The position numbers were made by a program, and so were the translations under genes. A stretch of DNA of 12,162 nt from an uncultured Burkholderiales bacterium (GTDB lineage Bacteria; Pseudomonadota; Gammaproteobacteria; Burkholderiales; Burkholderiaceae_C), in NCBI GenBank assembly GCA_903856995.1, contig CAIODK010000020.1, positions 1 through 12,162 of the forward strand, in the 5' to 3' direction. The notes below the pieces were generated by a model. That model was not told the DNA's origin. It saw nothing but the letters and a program-made list of their open reading frames with translations, and ran no database searches. Position 1 is the first letter of the stretch; each line of letters opens with the position of its first letter. Positions 1-7,193 of the stretch are shown here, in pieces.

Positions 1-875
1 CCTCGTTCGAGGTCAACTCGGCGCTGCTCTCGCGCGCGGTGGTGTATGTGCTGCAGCCGCTGGCACCCGCCGATCTGGAGCAAATTGTGGCCACAGCCCT
101 TGCCGCGCAAGCACTGCCAGCTATTGAAAAGATAGCGGTCGAGCGCCTGATTGCCTACGCCGATGGCGACGCCCGGCGCCTGCTCAACACGCTGGAGACC
201 CTGGCCGTGGCCGCCACCCAGGAAAAGCGCACCGAGATCACCGATGCCTGGCTGCTCAAGGTGCTGGGCGAGCGCATGCGCCGCTACGACAAGGGCGGCG
301 AGCAGTTCTACGACACCATCAGCGCGCTGCACAAGTCGGTGCGCGGCTCTGACCCAGATGCCGCTTTGTATTGGCTGGTTCGCATGCTGGATGGTGGTGC
401 AGAGCCCAAATACATGGCGCGCCGTTTGATCCGCATGGCCTCCGAAGACATCGGTCTGGCCGACCCGCGCGCTTTGCGTTTGGCCCTCGACGCGGCTGAG
501 GTGTATGAGCGCTTGGGCTCACCCGAGGGAGAGCTGGCCTTGGCCGAGTGTGTGGTGTATTTGGCGGTAGCGCCCAAATCAAACGCGGTGTACAAGGCTT
601 ACAACGAAGCCAAGGCGCTCATCAAAAAAGACGGGACGCGCCCCGTGCCCATGCACTTGCGCAATGCCCCCACCCAAATGATGAAGGACATGGATTGGGG
701 CAAAGGCTACCGCTATGCCCATGACGAAGAGGATGGCTTCGCCGCTGGTGAAAACTACATGCCGCAAGGCCTAGAAGATACGAGTTTTTACCGACCGGTG
801 GAACGCGGCTTGGAAATCAAAATTTCTGACAAGTTGCGCCACCTGCGCGACAAAAACAAACAAGCGGGTCAATAA
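1..875 (+). CDS. rarA: Replication-associated recombination protein A (RarA/MgsA), C-terminal part, cut at the left edge
   Basis: AAA+ ATPase of the clamp-loader/RuvB-like group that acts at stalled replication forks in the cytoplasm. The reading frame is already open at base 3, so the start lies outside the window; about 290 residues of a protein usually near 430-450 are visible. The fragment begins with SFEVNSALLSR, which in this family follows sensor 1 and carries the arginine-finger region. Next comes the sensor 2 stretch GDARRLLNTLE (nt about 165-197), and then the helical tetramerisation part with YDKGGEQFYDTISALHKS and RRLIRMASEDIGLADPRAL. These C-terminal motifs are highly characteristic of RarA. 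The Walker A and B motifs are outside the window. The gene ends TAA only 3 bases before livH, so the transporter genes may be read from the rarA transcript. A 17-base imperfect palindrome lies in the coding sequence at 120-136. Confidence 0.96.
   Translation, partial: SFEVNSALLSRAVVYVLQPLAPADLEQIVATALAAQALPAIEKIAVERLIAYADGDARRLLNTLETLAVAATQEKRTEITDAWLLKVLGERMRRYDKGGEQFYDTISALHKSVRGSDPDAALYWLVRMLDGGAEPKYMARRLIRMASEDIGLADPRALRLALDAAEVYERLGSPEGELALAECVVYLAVAPKSNAVYKAYNEAKALIKKDGTRPVPMHLRNAPTQMMKDMDWGKGYRYAHDEEDGFAAGENYMPQGLEDTSFYRPVERGLEIKISDKLRHLRDKNKQAGQ
120..136. repeat. Short inverted repeat GCTAT-N7-ATAGC inside rarA
   Basis: GCTAT at 120-124 and ATAGC at 132-136 are perfect inverted copies around the loop TGAAAAG. 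The element sits in frame in rarA and encodes AIEKIA between the arginine-finger region and sensor 2. It is AT-rich compared with the surrounding bases. From memory, AT-rich palindromes with GCTAT/ATAGC arms are common dispersed elements in Comamonadaceae genomes, so this could be one copy. A five-base stem can also arise by chance. Confidence 0.3.
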
Positions 876-878
876 ACC

Positions 879-1808
879 ATGGACGTTTTGCTTCAACAGG
901 TCATCAACGGCTTGGTGCTGGGCAGCATGTATGCGCTGGTGGCCTTGGGTTACACCATGGTCTACGGGATCATCAAGCTCATTAATTTTGCGCATGGTGA
1001 GGTGCTGATGGTTGGCGCTTTGTGCAGCTGGTCCATCATCGGTTTTTTGCAGCCGCTCATGCCTGACACGTCGAATTGGGTGTTGTTGTTGATCGCGATG
1101 GTGTTGGCCTCGGCGGCAGCGGCGGTGCTCAATTACGCGATTGAAAAAATCGCCTATCGCCCGCTCCGTAACGCGCCCAAGTTGGCGCCACTCATCACGG
1201 CGATTGGCATGTCCATCTTGTTGCAAACGCTGGCCATGATTGTCTGGAAACCCAACTACAAACCCTTCCCGTCGCTCTTGCCCACCACACCGTTTGAGAT
1301 TGGCGAGGCTGTCATCACGCCCACGCAGTTGATGATCTTGGGTCTCACGGCAGTGGCCTTGGCTGTGTTGTCGTGGTTGGTGAACCGAACCAAGCTGGGC
1401 CGCGCCATGCGAGCCACCGCTGAGAATCCCCAAGTGGCCAGTCTCATGGGCGTCAAGCCCGATGTGGTGATCTCAGCCACCTTTGTCATTGGCGCAGTGC
1501 TGGCCACGATTGCGGGTGTGATGTGGGCCATGAACTATGGCACGGCTCACCATGCCATGGGTTTCTTGCCTGGCCTCAAAGCTTTCACCGCTGCCGTCTT
1601 TGGCGGCATTGGAAATTTAGGCGGTGCGGTGGTGGGCGGTTTGCTGTTGGGCCTGATTGAGTCAATTGGCTCAGGCTACTTGGGTGAGATCACAGGCGGC
1701 GTACTTGGCAGCCACTACACCGACATCTTGGCGTTCATTGTGTTGATCGTCACGCTCACACTGCGCCCCTCGGGCTTGCTGGGCGAGCGCGTGGCAGACA
1801 GGGCTTGA
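879..1808 (+). CDS. livH: Branched-chain amino acid type ABC transporter permease, LivH family
   Basis: Inner-membrane permease, 309 residues, usual family length. It forms the translocation pore together with LivM. The sequence is strongly hydrophobic with about eight predicted membrane helices. It carries the family hallmark NFAHGEVLMVGAL near residues 36-49, the cytoplasmic coupling stretch GRAMRATAENPQVASLMGVKP near 172-192, and the glycine-rich AVFGGIGNLGGAVVGGLLLGLIES near 240-263. The start is ATG, 3 bases after the rarA stop. No strong Shine-Dalgarno is visible (only GCGGGT upstream), so translation may be coupled to rarA. The C-terminus ends LRPSGLLGERVADRA, typical for LivH. The family fits well, but the ligand cannot be read from the permease: leucine/isoleucine/valine, other amino acids, amides or urea are all handled by this class. 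Confidence 0.95.
   Translation: MDVLLQQVINGLVLGSMYALVALGYTMVYGIIKLINFAHGEVLMVGALCSWSIIGFLQPLMPDTSNWVLLLIAMVLASAAAAVLNYAIEKIAYRPLRNAPKLAPLITAIGMSILLQTLAMIVWKPNYKPFPSLLPTTPFEIGEAVITPTQLMILGLTAVALAVLSWLVNRTKLGRAMRATAENPQVASLMGVKPDVVISATFVIGAVLATIAGVMWAMNYGTAHHAMGFLPGLKAFTAAVFGGIGNLGGAVVGGLLLGLIESIGSGYLGEITGGVLGSHYTDILAFIVLIVTLTLRPSGLLGERVADRA
1798..1803 (+). promoter_or_regulatory. Ribosome binding site that favours the ATG start of livM
   Basis: ACAGGG lies 10 bases before the ATG at 1814 but only 1 base before the in-frame TTG at 1805. It therefore supports initiation at the ATG. Confidence 0.4.
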
Positions 1809-1813
1809 ACTTC

Positions 1814-2923
1814 ATGATCAGCAACATGGCGCATCAATTTTTCTCTAACCGCTGGGCGATGGCCTTGTTGCTGTTGACGTTGCCACTCATGCTGCAAAAC
1901 GTGGGTCATGCATGGGTGCGTATCGCCGATATGTCGCTGCTCTATGTGTTGCTGGCCTTGGGTCTGAACATTGTGGTGGGCTATGCCGGCTTGCTCGACT
2001 TGGGCTATGTGGCTTTCTTTGCGGTGGGGGCGTATTTATTCGCCTTGTTGGCCTCGCCGCATTTGACAGAGGTGTTTCCGTGGATTGCGGTGATGTTCCC
2101 CGATGGCTTGCACCTCAGCCTGTGGCTGGTGTTGCCCATGGCGGCTGGTCTCGCGGGTTTGTTTGGTGTGCTGCTGGGCGCGCCCACGCTCAAGCTGCGG
2201 GGCGACTACTTGGCCATCGTCACCTTGGGTTTTGGTGAAATCATCCGCGTGTTTTTGAATAATCTCGATCAGCCTGTCAACATCACCAATGGGCCGAAGG
2301 GTTTGGGTCAGATTGATGCGGTGACGGTGTTTGGCTACCCGCTGTCCAAACAGTTGGATTTGGGATTCATCCAGCTACCCTCGGTGACTTTGTACTACTA
2401 CCTGTTCCTCACGTTGGTGGTGGTGAGTGTGGTGGTGTGCCACCGCCTAGAACGCTCGCGTATTGGCCGCGCATGGATGGCGATTCGTGAAGATGAGATC
2501 GCCGCCAAGGCCATGGGTCTGAACACACGCAACTTGAAACTCATGGCCTTTGGCATGGGCGCGACGTTTGGTGGTGTGTCGGGTGCGATGTTTGCATCGT
2601 TCCAAGGTTTTGTGTCGCCCGATTCGTTCAGTCTTATGGAGTCAGTGATGATCGTGGCGATGGTGGTGCTCGGGGGCTTGGGCCATTTGCCAGGTGTGAT
2701 TTTGGGGGCGGTGCTATTGGCCGCTTTGCCCGAGGCGTTGCGCTATGTGGCGGGCCCTTTGCAGAGCATGACCGATGGTCGTCTCAATGCCTCCATCTTG
2801 CGTCAGTTGCTGATTGCGTTGGCCATGATCACCATCATGCTGTGGCGCCCACGCGGCTTGTGGCCCACACCAGAGCACGGCAAGAGCTTGAACCCACAAG
2901 GGGGCCGCGATGAGCGCGCCTGA
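1814..2923 (+). CDS. livM: Branched-chain amino acid type ABC transporter permease, LivM family
   Basis: Second inner-membrane permease of the importer, 369 residues from the ATG at 1814. A TTG at 1805 overlapping the livH stop is in frame and would add three residues, but it has no suitably spaced ribosome binding site. About nine to ten hydrophobic segments are visible. Family hallmarks are the early GYAGLLDLGYVAFFAVGAY motif, LKLRGDYLAIVTLGFGEIIR near the middle, and the coupling region IGRAWMAIREDEIAAKAMGLN followed by KLMAFGMGATFGGVSGAMFA. The C-terminal end MITIMLWRPRGLWP is also typical. A stretch of about 30 residues between the early motif and the LRGDY motif (around FPWIAVMFPDGLHLSLWL) forms an extra loop also seen in many betaproteobacterial LivM proteins. 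Its end overlaps the start of livG by 14 bases, which points to translational coupling. Confidence 0.94.
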   Translation: MISNMAHQFFSNRWAMALLLLTLPLMLQNVGHAWVRIADMSLLYVLLALGLNIVVGYAGLLDLGYVAFFAVGAYLFALLASPHLTEVFPWIAVMFPDGLHLSLWLVLPMAAGLAGLFGVLLGAPTLKLRGDYLAIVTLGFGEIIRVFLNNLDQPVNITNGPKGLGQIDAVTVFGYPLSKQLDLGFIQLPSVTLYYYLFLTLVVVSVVVCHRLERSRIGRAWMAIREDEIAAKAMGLNTRNLKLMAFGMGATFGGVSGAMFASFQGFVSPDSFSLMESVMIVAMVVLGGLGHLPGVILGAVLLAALPEALRYVAGPLQSMTDGRLNASILRQLLIALAMITIMLWRPRGLWPTPEHGKSLNPQGGRDERA

Positions 2924-3686
2924 ACTGGTGTTGAATGTGGCTGGTATTTCCAAGCGCTTTGGTGGTTTGCAAGCGTTGACCGATATCAGCATGCGCATTG
3001 AACGCGGTCAGGTCTATGGACTGATTGGCCCCAATGGCGCAGGTAAGACGACTTTCTTCAACGTCATCACCGGCTTGTACACGCCAGACAGCGGCAGCTT
3101 TGAGCTGGCCGGGCAGCCGTATGAGCCGACCGAGGTGCATCTCGTGGCGCAGGCGGGAATTGCACGCACTTTCCAAAACATCCGTTTGTTTGCCGAAATG
3201 ACAGCGCTTGAAAACGTGATGGTGGGACGCCATGTGCGCACAGGCTCTGGTTTGTTAGGGGCGATTTTCAGGACCAAGAAGTTCATGGCTGAAGAGGCGG
3301 CCATCGCGCAACGCGCTCACGAACTGCTGGACTACGTAGGCATCTCTGCCTTTGCCGACTACAAAGCTCGCACGCTGAGCTATGGTGATCAACGACGTTT
3401 AGAAATAGCGCGGGCTTTGGCGACTGACCCGCAGCTGATCGCCCTAGACGAGCCCGCTGCCGGCATGAATACAACTGAAAAAACGCAACTGCGCGCACTG
3501 ATAGACAAAATCCGAAACGATCACCGCACCGTGTTGCTCATTGAACACGATGTCAAACTGGTCATGGGTCTGTGCGACCGAGTGACGGTGCTGGACGACG
3601 GCAAGGTGATCGCCGAGGGTACGCCTGCGGACGTGCAACGCAACCCGCAGGTGATTGAAGCCTATCTCGGCACGGGAGGGCATTGA
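2910..3686 (+). CDS. livG: ABC transporter ATP-binding protein, LivG family
   Basis: Cytoplasmic ATPase subunit of the HAAT importer, 258 residues. All nucleotide-binding motifs are present: Walker A GPNGAGKTT at residues 40-48, Q-loop glutamine 89 within TFQNIRLF, signature LSYGDQ at 156-161, Walker B LIALDEP at 176-182 with catalytic Glu181, and switch His213 in IEHD. The long insert after the Q-loop (about residues 105-130, VGRHVRTG...) and the ending EAYLG are LivG-like and separate it from LivF. The ATG at 2910 is preceded at 6-12 bases by AAGGGGG, a good ribosome binding site that lies inside the end of livM. It should pair with LivF as a heterodimer below LivH/LivM. Confidence 0.95.
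   Translation: MSAPELVLNVAGISKRFGGLQALTDISMRIERGQVYGLIGPNGAGKTTFFNVITGLYTPDSGSFELAGQPYEPTEVHLVAQAGIARTFQNIRLFAEMTALENVMVGRHVRTGSGLLGAIFRTKKFMAEEAAIAQRAHELLDYVGISAFADYKARTLSYGDQRRLEIARALATDPQLIALDEPAAGMNTTEKTQLRALIDKIRNDHRTVLLIEHDVKLVMGLCDRVTVLDDGKVIAEGTPADVQRNPQVIEAYLGTGGH
3674..3680 (+). promoter_or_regulatory. Ribosome binding site that fixes the livF start
   Basis: GGGAGGG at the end of livG is 7 bases before the ATG at 3688. The earlier in-frame TTG at 3655 lies upstream of this site, so the ATG is preferred. Confidence 0.6.
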
Positions 3687-3687
3687 G

Positions 3688-4416
3688 ATGCAGCGAGACA
3701 ACGCAGCCGTGTTGCTGAAGATCTGTGATGTGAAGGTGGCTTACGGTGGGATTCAAGCCGTCAAAGGCGTGAGCTTGGAGGTGCGTGAGGGCGAGTTGGT
3801 CTCGCTCATCGGCTCCAATGGTGCGGGTAAAACCACCACCATGAAAGCCATCACCGGCCTCTTACCTTTGGGCGCAGGTCACATTGAATTGGTTGGCCAC
3901 CCCATTGCGGGTCTAGGGCCGTGGGATTTGGTTCAGCAAGGTTTGGCCATGGTGCCCGAAGGTCGCGGCGTGTTCACGCGCATGACCATTGTGGAGAACC
4001 TGCAGATGGGGGCTTACATCCGCAACGACAACGCCGCGATTGCGGAGGATATCGAACGTGTGTTCGTCACTTTCCCACGTCTCAAAGAACGACGCCACCA
4101 ATTGGCCGGCACGATGTCCGGCGGTGAGCAACAAATGTTGGCGATGGGCCGCGCGTTGATGAGTCGCCCTCAAGTGTTGTTGCTTGACGAGCCATCGATG
4201 GGCTTGGCCCCACTCATGGTGGACAAGATTTTCGAAGTGATTCAAGATGTGTCTTCGCAAGGCGTGACCATCTTATTGGTGGAGCAGAACGCCAGTCGTG
4301 CGCTGCAAGTGGCAAACCGCGGCTATGTGATGGAATCGGGGCTCATCACCTTGAGTGGCGATGCAGCAGATCTGCGCAATGACCCCAAGGTGCGCGAGGC
4401 ATATTTAGGGGAGTAA
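3688..4416 (+). CDS. livF: ABC transporter ATP-binding protein, LivF family
   Basis: Second ATPase subunit, 242 residues from the ATG at 3688, which follows the livG stop by one base. Motifs seen: Walker A GSNGAGKTT at 42-50, the LivF-typical VPEGRGVFTRMTIVENLQMGA at about 89-109 in place of a normal Q-loop, signature MSGGEQQ at 143-149, and Walker B VLLLDEP at 163-169 with Glu168. VEQN near 198-201 has Gln200 where other ABC ATPases have the switch histidine; that substitution is usual for LivF. With LivG it would form an asymmetric ATPase pair driving import. An upstream TTG at 3655 would lengthen the protein by 11 residues but overlaps livG by 32 bases and lacks a ribosome binding site. 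Confidence 0.94.
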   Translation: MQRDNAAVLLKICDVKVAYGGIQAVKGVSLEVREGELVSLIGSNGAGKTTTMKAITGLLPLGAGHIELVGHPIAGLGPWDLVQQGLAMVPEGRGVFTRMTIVENLQMGAYIRNDNAAIAEDIERVFVTFPRLKERRHQLAGTMSGGEQQMLAMGRALMSRPQVLLLDEPSMGLAPLMVDKIFEVIQDVSSQGVTILLVEQNASRALQVANRGYVMESGLITLSGDAADLRNDPKVREAYLGE

Positions 4417-4421
4417 CGGCC

Positions 4422-5264
4422 ATGGCCATTCAGCTCAGTGTTGACGAAATCGCACATTACCAATCTCAAGGTTATGTGATCCCGTCCTACCGCTTGGAAC
4501 CGGCGTTCACCACGTCACTGCAAGAGGCGCTCAATGCGTTGATCGCCAATAACCCAGGGGTGCGTCCCGAAAAGTTGGTGAGTGCGCATATCGAAGGCCG
4601 TAATGACGAGGGTGTGCATGGCAGTCAGCGTTTTCTTGACTTGGCGATGCACCCTCCAATTGTTGATTTAGTGGCGCAGGTTTTGGGGCCTGACATCATC
4701 TTGTGGGGGTGTCATGTGTTTTGCAAACCTGCGGGTGAAGGGTTTGAGACCCCTTGGCATCAAGACGGACACTATTGGCCCATTCGTCCCTTGGCGACTT
4801 GCACCGTGTGGGTGGCACTTGAGCCTAGCACCCGAGAGAACGGTTGTTTGCGGGTGATTCCGGGCTCGCATCGCCACCAACAATTGCATGAGCACTTGCA
4901 CGAAGACCGCAACGATGTGGTGTTGAATCAACGCATGGCCGATGGCACGTTTGATGAAATGCAAGCGGTGGATTTGGAGTTGCAACCCGGTCAAATGTCG
5001 ATGCACGATGTCTACATGATTCACGGTGCCAAAGCCAACACCTCCACGCAACGACGCACAGGGGTGGCTTTGCGGTTCATGCCGGGCAGCGCGTTGTTTG
5101 ATCGTGATCTGCGTCCCTTAGACGGAAAAACAGGCGTCCCTGTGAGTTTTGGGACGCGTCCTTTATGGCTGTTGCGTGGACAAGATCGAACGGGTAGAAA
5201 TGATTTTCAAATCGGTCACCGAGCCCCTAGGCCCAACGCGGTGCTCACTCCAAAATCCAAATGA
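4422..5264 (+). CDS. Phytanoyl-CoA dioxygenase (PhyH) family Fe(II)/2-oxoglutarate-dependent oxygenase
   Basis: Cytoplasmic non-haem iron oxygenase of 280 residues. It has the iron-binding HxD pair His113-Gln-Asp115 in TPWHQDGHYWPI, the distal iron ligand His201 in MIHGAKANTS, and Arg212, 11 residues later, which in this family binds the 2-oxoglutarate carboxylate. NGCLRVIPGSH at 140-150 and the late RPLWLLRGQDRTGRNDF are further family marks. The expected reaction is hydroxylation of an unknown small substrate with O2 and 2-oxoglutarate. The family also contains ectoine hydroxylase and halogenase relatives, so the substrate cannot be named. The start ATG is 5 bases after livF, with AGGGGAG overlapping the livF stop as ribosome binding site, so it belongs to the liv unit. 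Its last 20 bases overlap the convergent DUF2788 gene. Whether it acts on the liv cargo is only an inference. Confidence 0.88.
   Translation: MAIQLSVDEIAHYQSQGYVIPSYRLEPAFTTSLQEALNALIANNPGVRPEKLVSAHIEGRNDEGVHGSQRFLDLAMHPPIVDLVAQVLGPDIILWGCHVFCKPAGEGFETPWHQDGHYWPIRPLATCTVWVALEPSTRENGCLRVIPGSHRHQQLHEHLHEDRNDVVLNQRMADGTFDEMQAVDLELQPGQMSMHDVYMIHGAKANTSTQRRTGVALRFMPGSALFDRDLRPLDGKTGVPVSFGTRPLWLLRGQDRTGRNDFQIGHRAPRPNAVLTPKSK
5126..5157 (-). terminator. Candidate intrinsic terminator of the minus-strand reductase/TctC/DUF unit
   Basis: A perfect 7-base inverted repeat, GCGTCCC at 5134-5140 and GGGACGC at 5151-5157, encloses a 10-base loop. Read on the minus strand the stem is followed by CTG and then TTTTT (AAAAA at 5126-5130 on the plus strand), which is the layout of a Rho-independent terminator. 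It lies 87 bases past the stop of the DUF2788 gene, within the coding sequence of the convergent oxygenase. The right arm also belongs to a perfect palindrome GGACGCGTCC (5152-5161), and another copy of the left arm occurs at 5111-5117. The plus strand lacks a T-run after the stem. Confidence 0.45.
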
Positions 5265-5442
5265 TCACCTGCTTGGCCACAAAACCCAGCATGCCAAAGG
5301 CAAGCACGAGGAACAGCACAAAGGTGCCGAACTTGCCAGCTTTCGACTCACGTGCGAGTTGAAAAATAATGAACAGCATGTACAGCATAAAGCCGCCCAC
5401 ACCAAAGGTCAGCCCGAATTGGGCGAATTGTTCTTCTGTCAT
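5245..5442 (-). CDS. DUF2788 family small membrane protein
   Basis: A 65-residue protein starting TEEQFAQFGLTFGVGGF. Two hydrophobic helices are visible, about residues 9-28 and 38-61, separated by a short polar stretch with ARESKAGKFG. It ends AKQVIIWILE. Length and sequence match what I remember of the DUF2788 family of beta- and gammaproteobacterial inner-membrane proteins, whose function is unknown. It is the last gene of the minus-strand unit, 6 bases after the DUF2189 gene. No Shine-Dalgarno is visible (the preceding bases are GAATTTTT), so translation is probably coupled. The 3' end overlaps the oxygenase gene tail to tail by 20 bases. Confidence 0.85.
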   Translation of the reverse strand: MTEEQFAQFGLTFGVGGFMLYMLFIIFQLARESKAGKFGTFVLFLVLAFGMLGFVAKQVIIWILE

Positions 5443-5448
5443 AAAAAT

Positions 5449-6225
5449 TCAGTGGGCCGATGGGTCGTAAGTGACCAAGTCTCGGTAAGCATGCCAACTG
5501 GCGTGTCCCAACATGGGAACCACGGCCAATAAACCTAAGAATGCAGAGGCAATGCCCAGTGCCGTAAACAAACATAAGAGCCCCGCCCAACAAGCCATGG
5601 CAAAGGGGTTCAAGGCCACCACGCGCCAGCTGGTCAGCACGGCTTGGCGTAGCGTGAGGTTGGGGTGGTCCATCAACAAAGGAATGGTCACCAAGGTGGA
5701 GGCAAACATGGGCGCAGCAATGAGCGCACTCATCAGCACCCAGGCTTCAAACAAGCCAAGGTTCGATTGCAGCACCACCAAGCGGAGGAAGTCGGTGGGT
5801 GTGTGCACGCTGGCAGGCAGCATCCAGTGCACCAAGGCTGCCGAGCACAACAGCCAACCAGCGCTGGACAAGGCCAGCAACAAGCCAAACTGAATCAAGC
5901 GTTTGTCTCCGCAGGTCCAGATGCGAAAGGCGTCTGCCAAGGTGGCTTCTTCGTTGCGTTCTAAGCGTCGGCTGATCTCGTACAAACCCACTGCCAGTAA
6001 AGGTGCAACGATCATGCAGGCTGACAGCATGGCGGCTATCCACCAAAACTCGTGGCGTGCAAACCAAAACAAACCACCCCCAATGAGCGCGAGGATCAAA
6101 CCATGCGTGACGCCAGCGGTGGGGCAGCGCTCCATGTCTTTCCAAGCTAACGCAAGCCAGTGCATGGGCCGCATCATTTCGATGTCTTTGGGCGCGAGGT
6201 CGGGATGGGGGGTGATGAGGTTCAT
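5449..6225 (-). CDS. DUF2189 family integral membrane protein
   Basis: A 258-residue inner-membrane protein with about six hydrophobic segments (near 41-57, 62-82, 110-136, 158-183 and a long one at 205-238). Family marks are APLLAVGLYEISRRLER after the second helix and the C-terminal MLGHASWHAYRDLV, both typical of DUF2189. The N-terminal cytoplasmic part has PMHWLALAWKDMERCP. The function of the family is unknown. The ATG is 5 bases after the stop of the upstream TctC gene and has no clear Shine-Dalgarno (CAGACTAACACCC precedes it), suggesting coupled translation. It shares its unit with the DUF2788 gene. Confidence 0.88.
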   Translation of the reverse strand: MNLITPHPDLAPKDIEMMRPMHWLALAWKDMERCPTAGVTHGLILALIGGGLFWFARHEFWWIAAMLSACMIVAPLLAVGLYEISRRLERNEEATLADAFRIWTCGDKRLIQFGLLLALSSAGWLLCSAALVHWMLPASVHTPTDFLRLVVLQSNLGLFEAWVLMSALIAAPMFASTLVTIPLLMDHPNLTLRQAVLTSWRVVALNPFAMACWAGLLCLFTALGIASAFLGLLAVVPMLGHASWHAYRDLVTYDPSAH

Positions 6226-6230
6226 GGGTG

Positions 6231-7193
6231 TTAGTCTGCGCGAGCGCCACTGGCTTTCACCACGGCTTCATATTTAGACAGTTCAGAGGCAATGAGTTGG
6301 CCAAATGCTGCGGGGGTGGTGGGCATGGGCTCTGCCATGAGTTTGGCGAAACGGGTTTTGGTGTCGGATGCGTTCAAGGCTTGTACAAAGGCTTGGTTCA
6401 AGCGTTGCACCACCGCAGCGGGTGTGCCTGCGGGTGCGACCAAGCCCCACCACGTGTCGACGGAGAAGTTTTTCAAGGTCTCCGCCAAGGCAGGGACGTC
6501 TGGAAGTGCCGTGCTGCGCGTGGGGGTGGTTACGGCAAGTGCCAAGAGCTTGCCACTTTTGATATTGGGTGCGGCGGTGGCGAGGTTGTCAAAGTTGAAG
6601 TCAACATGGCCAGCCAGTAAGGCGAGCTGTGCGGGGTTGCCCCCGTTGTAGGGGATATGCACTGCAAAAATCTCTGCCCGTGTTTTGAATAACTCTCCCG
6701 CCAAGTGGCCTGCACTGCCGTTGCCCCCCGAGCCGTAATTCAGTTGGGCTGGGTTGGCGCGGGCATAGCGCAAGAAGTCTTGCAGCGAGGTGATGTGCAA
6801 ACGCTTGGCCGTCTCGGCATTCATCACCAACACATTGGGCACGCGCAGCATTTGGGTGATGGGCGCAAAGTCGGTCGTGGCGTTGTAGGGCATGCGGCTG
6901 TAGAGCCAAGGATTGACGGCGTGTGTGGCCGTGGCAGCAATGCCGATGACCGAGCCGTCTGGCGTGGCTTTGGCCACCACATCTGCACCGATGTTGCCGC
7001 CAGCGCCGGGACGGTTCTCGATGATGACGGTTCCTAGGCTGTCTTTGAGCTGTTCGGCTAATACGCGTGCCGTTACATCAATTGGACCTCCTGCAGCGTA
7101 AGGCACGATCAAGCGAATCGGTTTGACGGGCGCTTGCGCATGCACGGCGACCCCGCCGATGGACAAGATCAAAGTCAGCATGCATTTAATCAA
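6231..7193 (-). CDS. Bug/TctC family periplasmic solute-binding receptor (second of the tandem pair)
   Basis: Periplasmic two-lobed substrate-binding protein of the tripartite tricarboxylate transporter receptor family, 320 residues. A signal peptide of about 21 residues ends VHAQA, followed by the family opening PVKPIRLIVPYAAGGPIDVTAR. Further marks are VIIENRPGAGGNIGADVVAKATPDG, LNYGSGGNGSAGHLAGELFK and VDTWWGLVAPAGTPAAVVQRLN. The start is TTG at 7193, overlapping the end of the upstream receptor by 8 bases. It is chosen because AGGAG lies 6 bases before it and because it supplies Lys3 for the signal peptide; the ATG at 7181 is 18 bases from that site. No TctA or TctB membrane gene is near, so this is an orphan receptor. 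The ligand is unknown; members bind carboxylates, amino acids or aromatic acids. Confidence 0.92.
   Translation of the reverse strand: MIKCMLTLILSIGGVAVHAQAPVKPIRLIVPYAAGGPIDVTARVLAEQLKDSLGTVIIENRPGAGGNIGADVVAKATPDGSVIGIAATATHAVNPWLYSRMPYNATTDFAPITQMLRVPNVLVMNAETAKRLHITSLQDFLRYARANPAQLNYGSGGNGSAGHLAGELFKTRAEIFAVHIPYNGGNPAQLALLAGHVDFNFDNLATAAPNIKSGKLLALAVTTPTRSTALPDVPALAETLKNFSVDTWWGLVAPAGTPAAVVQRLNQAFVQALNASDTKTRFAKLMAEPMPTTPAAFGQLIASELSKYEAVVKASGARAD

Noticed and set aside
771..1433. 220-codon open frame on the minus strand opposite livH
   Set aside because: Composition is low in hydrophobic residues and full of His, Gln and Arg, as expected from the antisense of a membrane-protein gene; livH fully explains the region.
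5149..5442. Plus-strand coding frame covering the oxygenase end and the DUF2788 region
   Set aside because: The peptide is low-complexity and rich in Lys, Gln and His, while the minus-strand frame gives a clear two-helix DUF2788 protein.
5513..5893. Plus-strand open frames opposite the DUF2189 gene
   Set aside because: They mirror the membrane-protein gene and have no domain signs; the minus-strand gene is in a tight unit.
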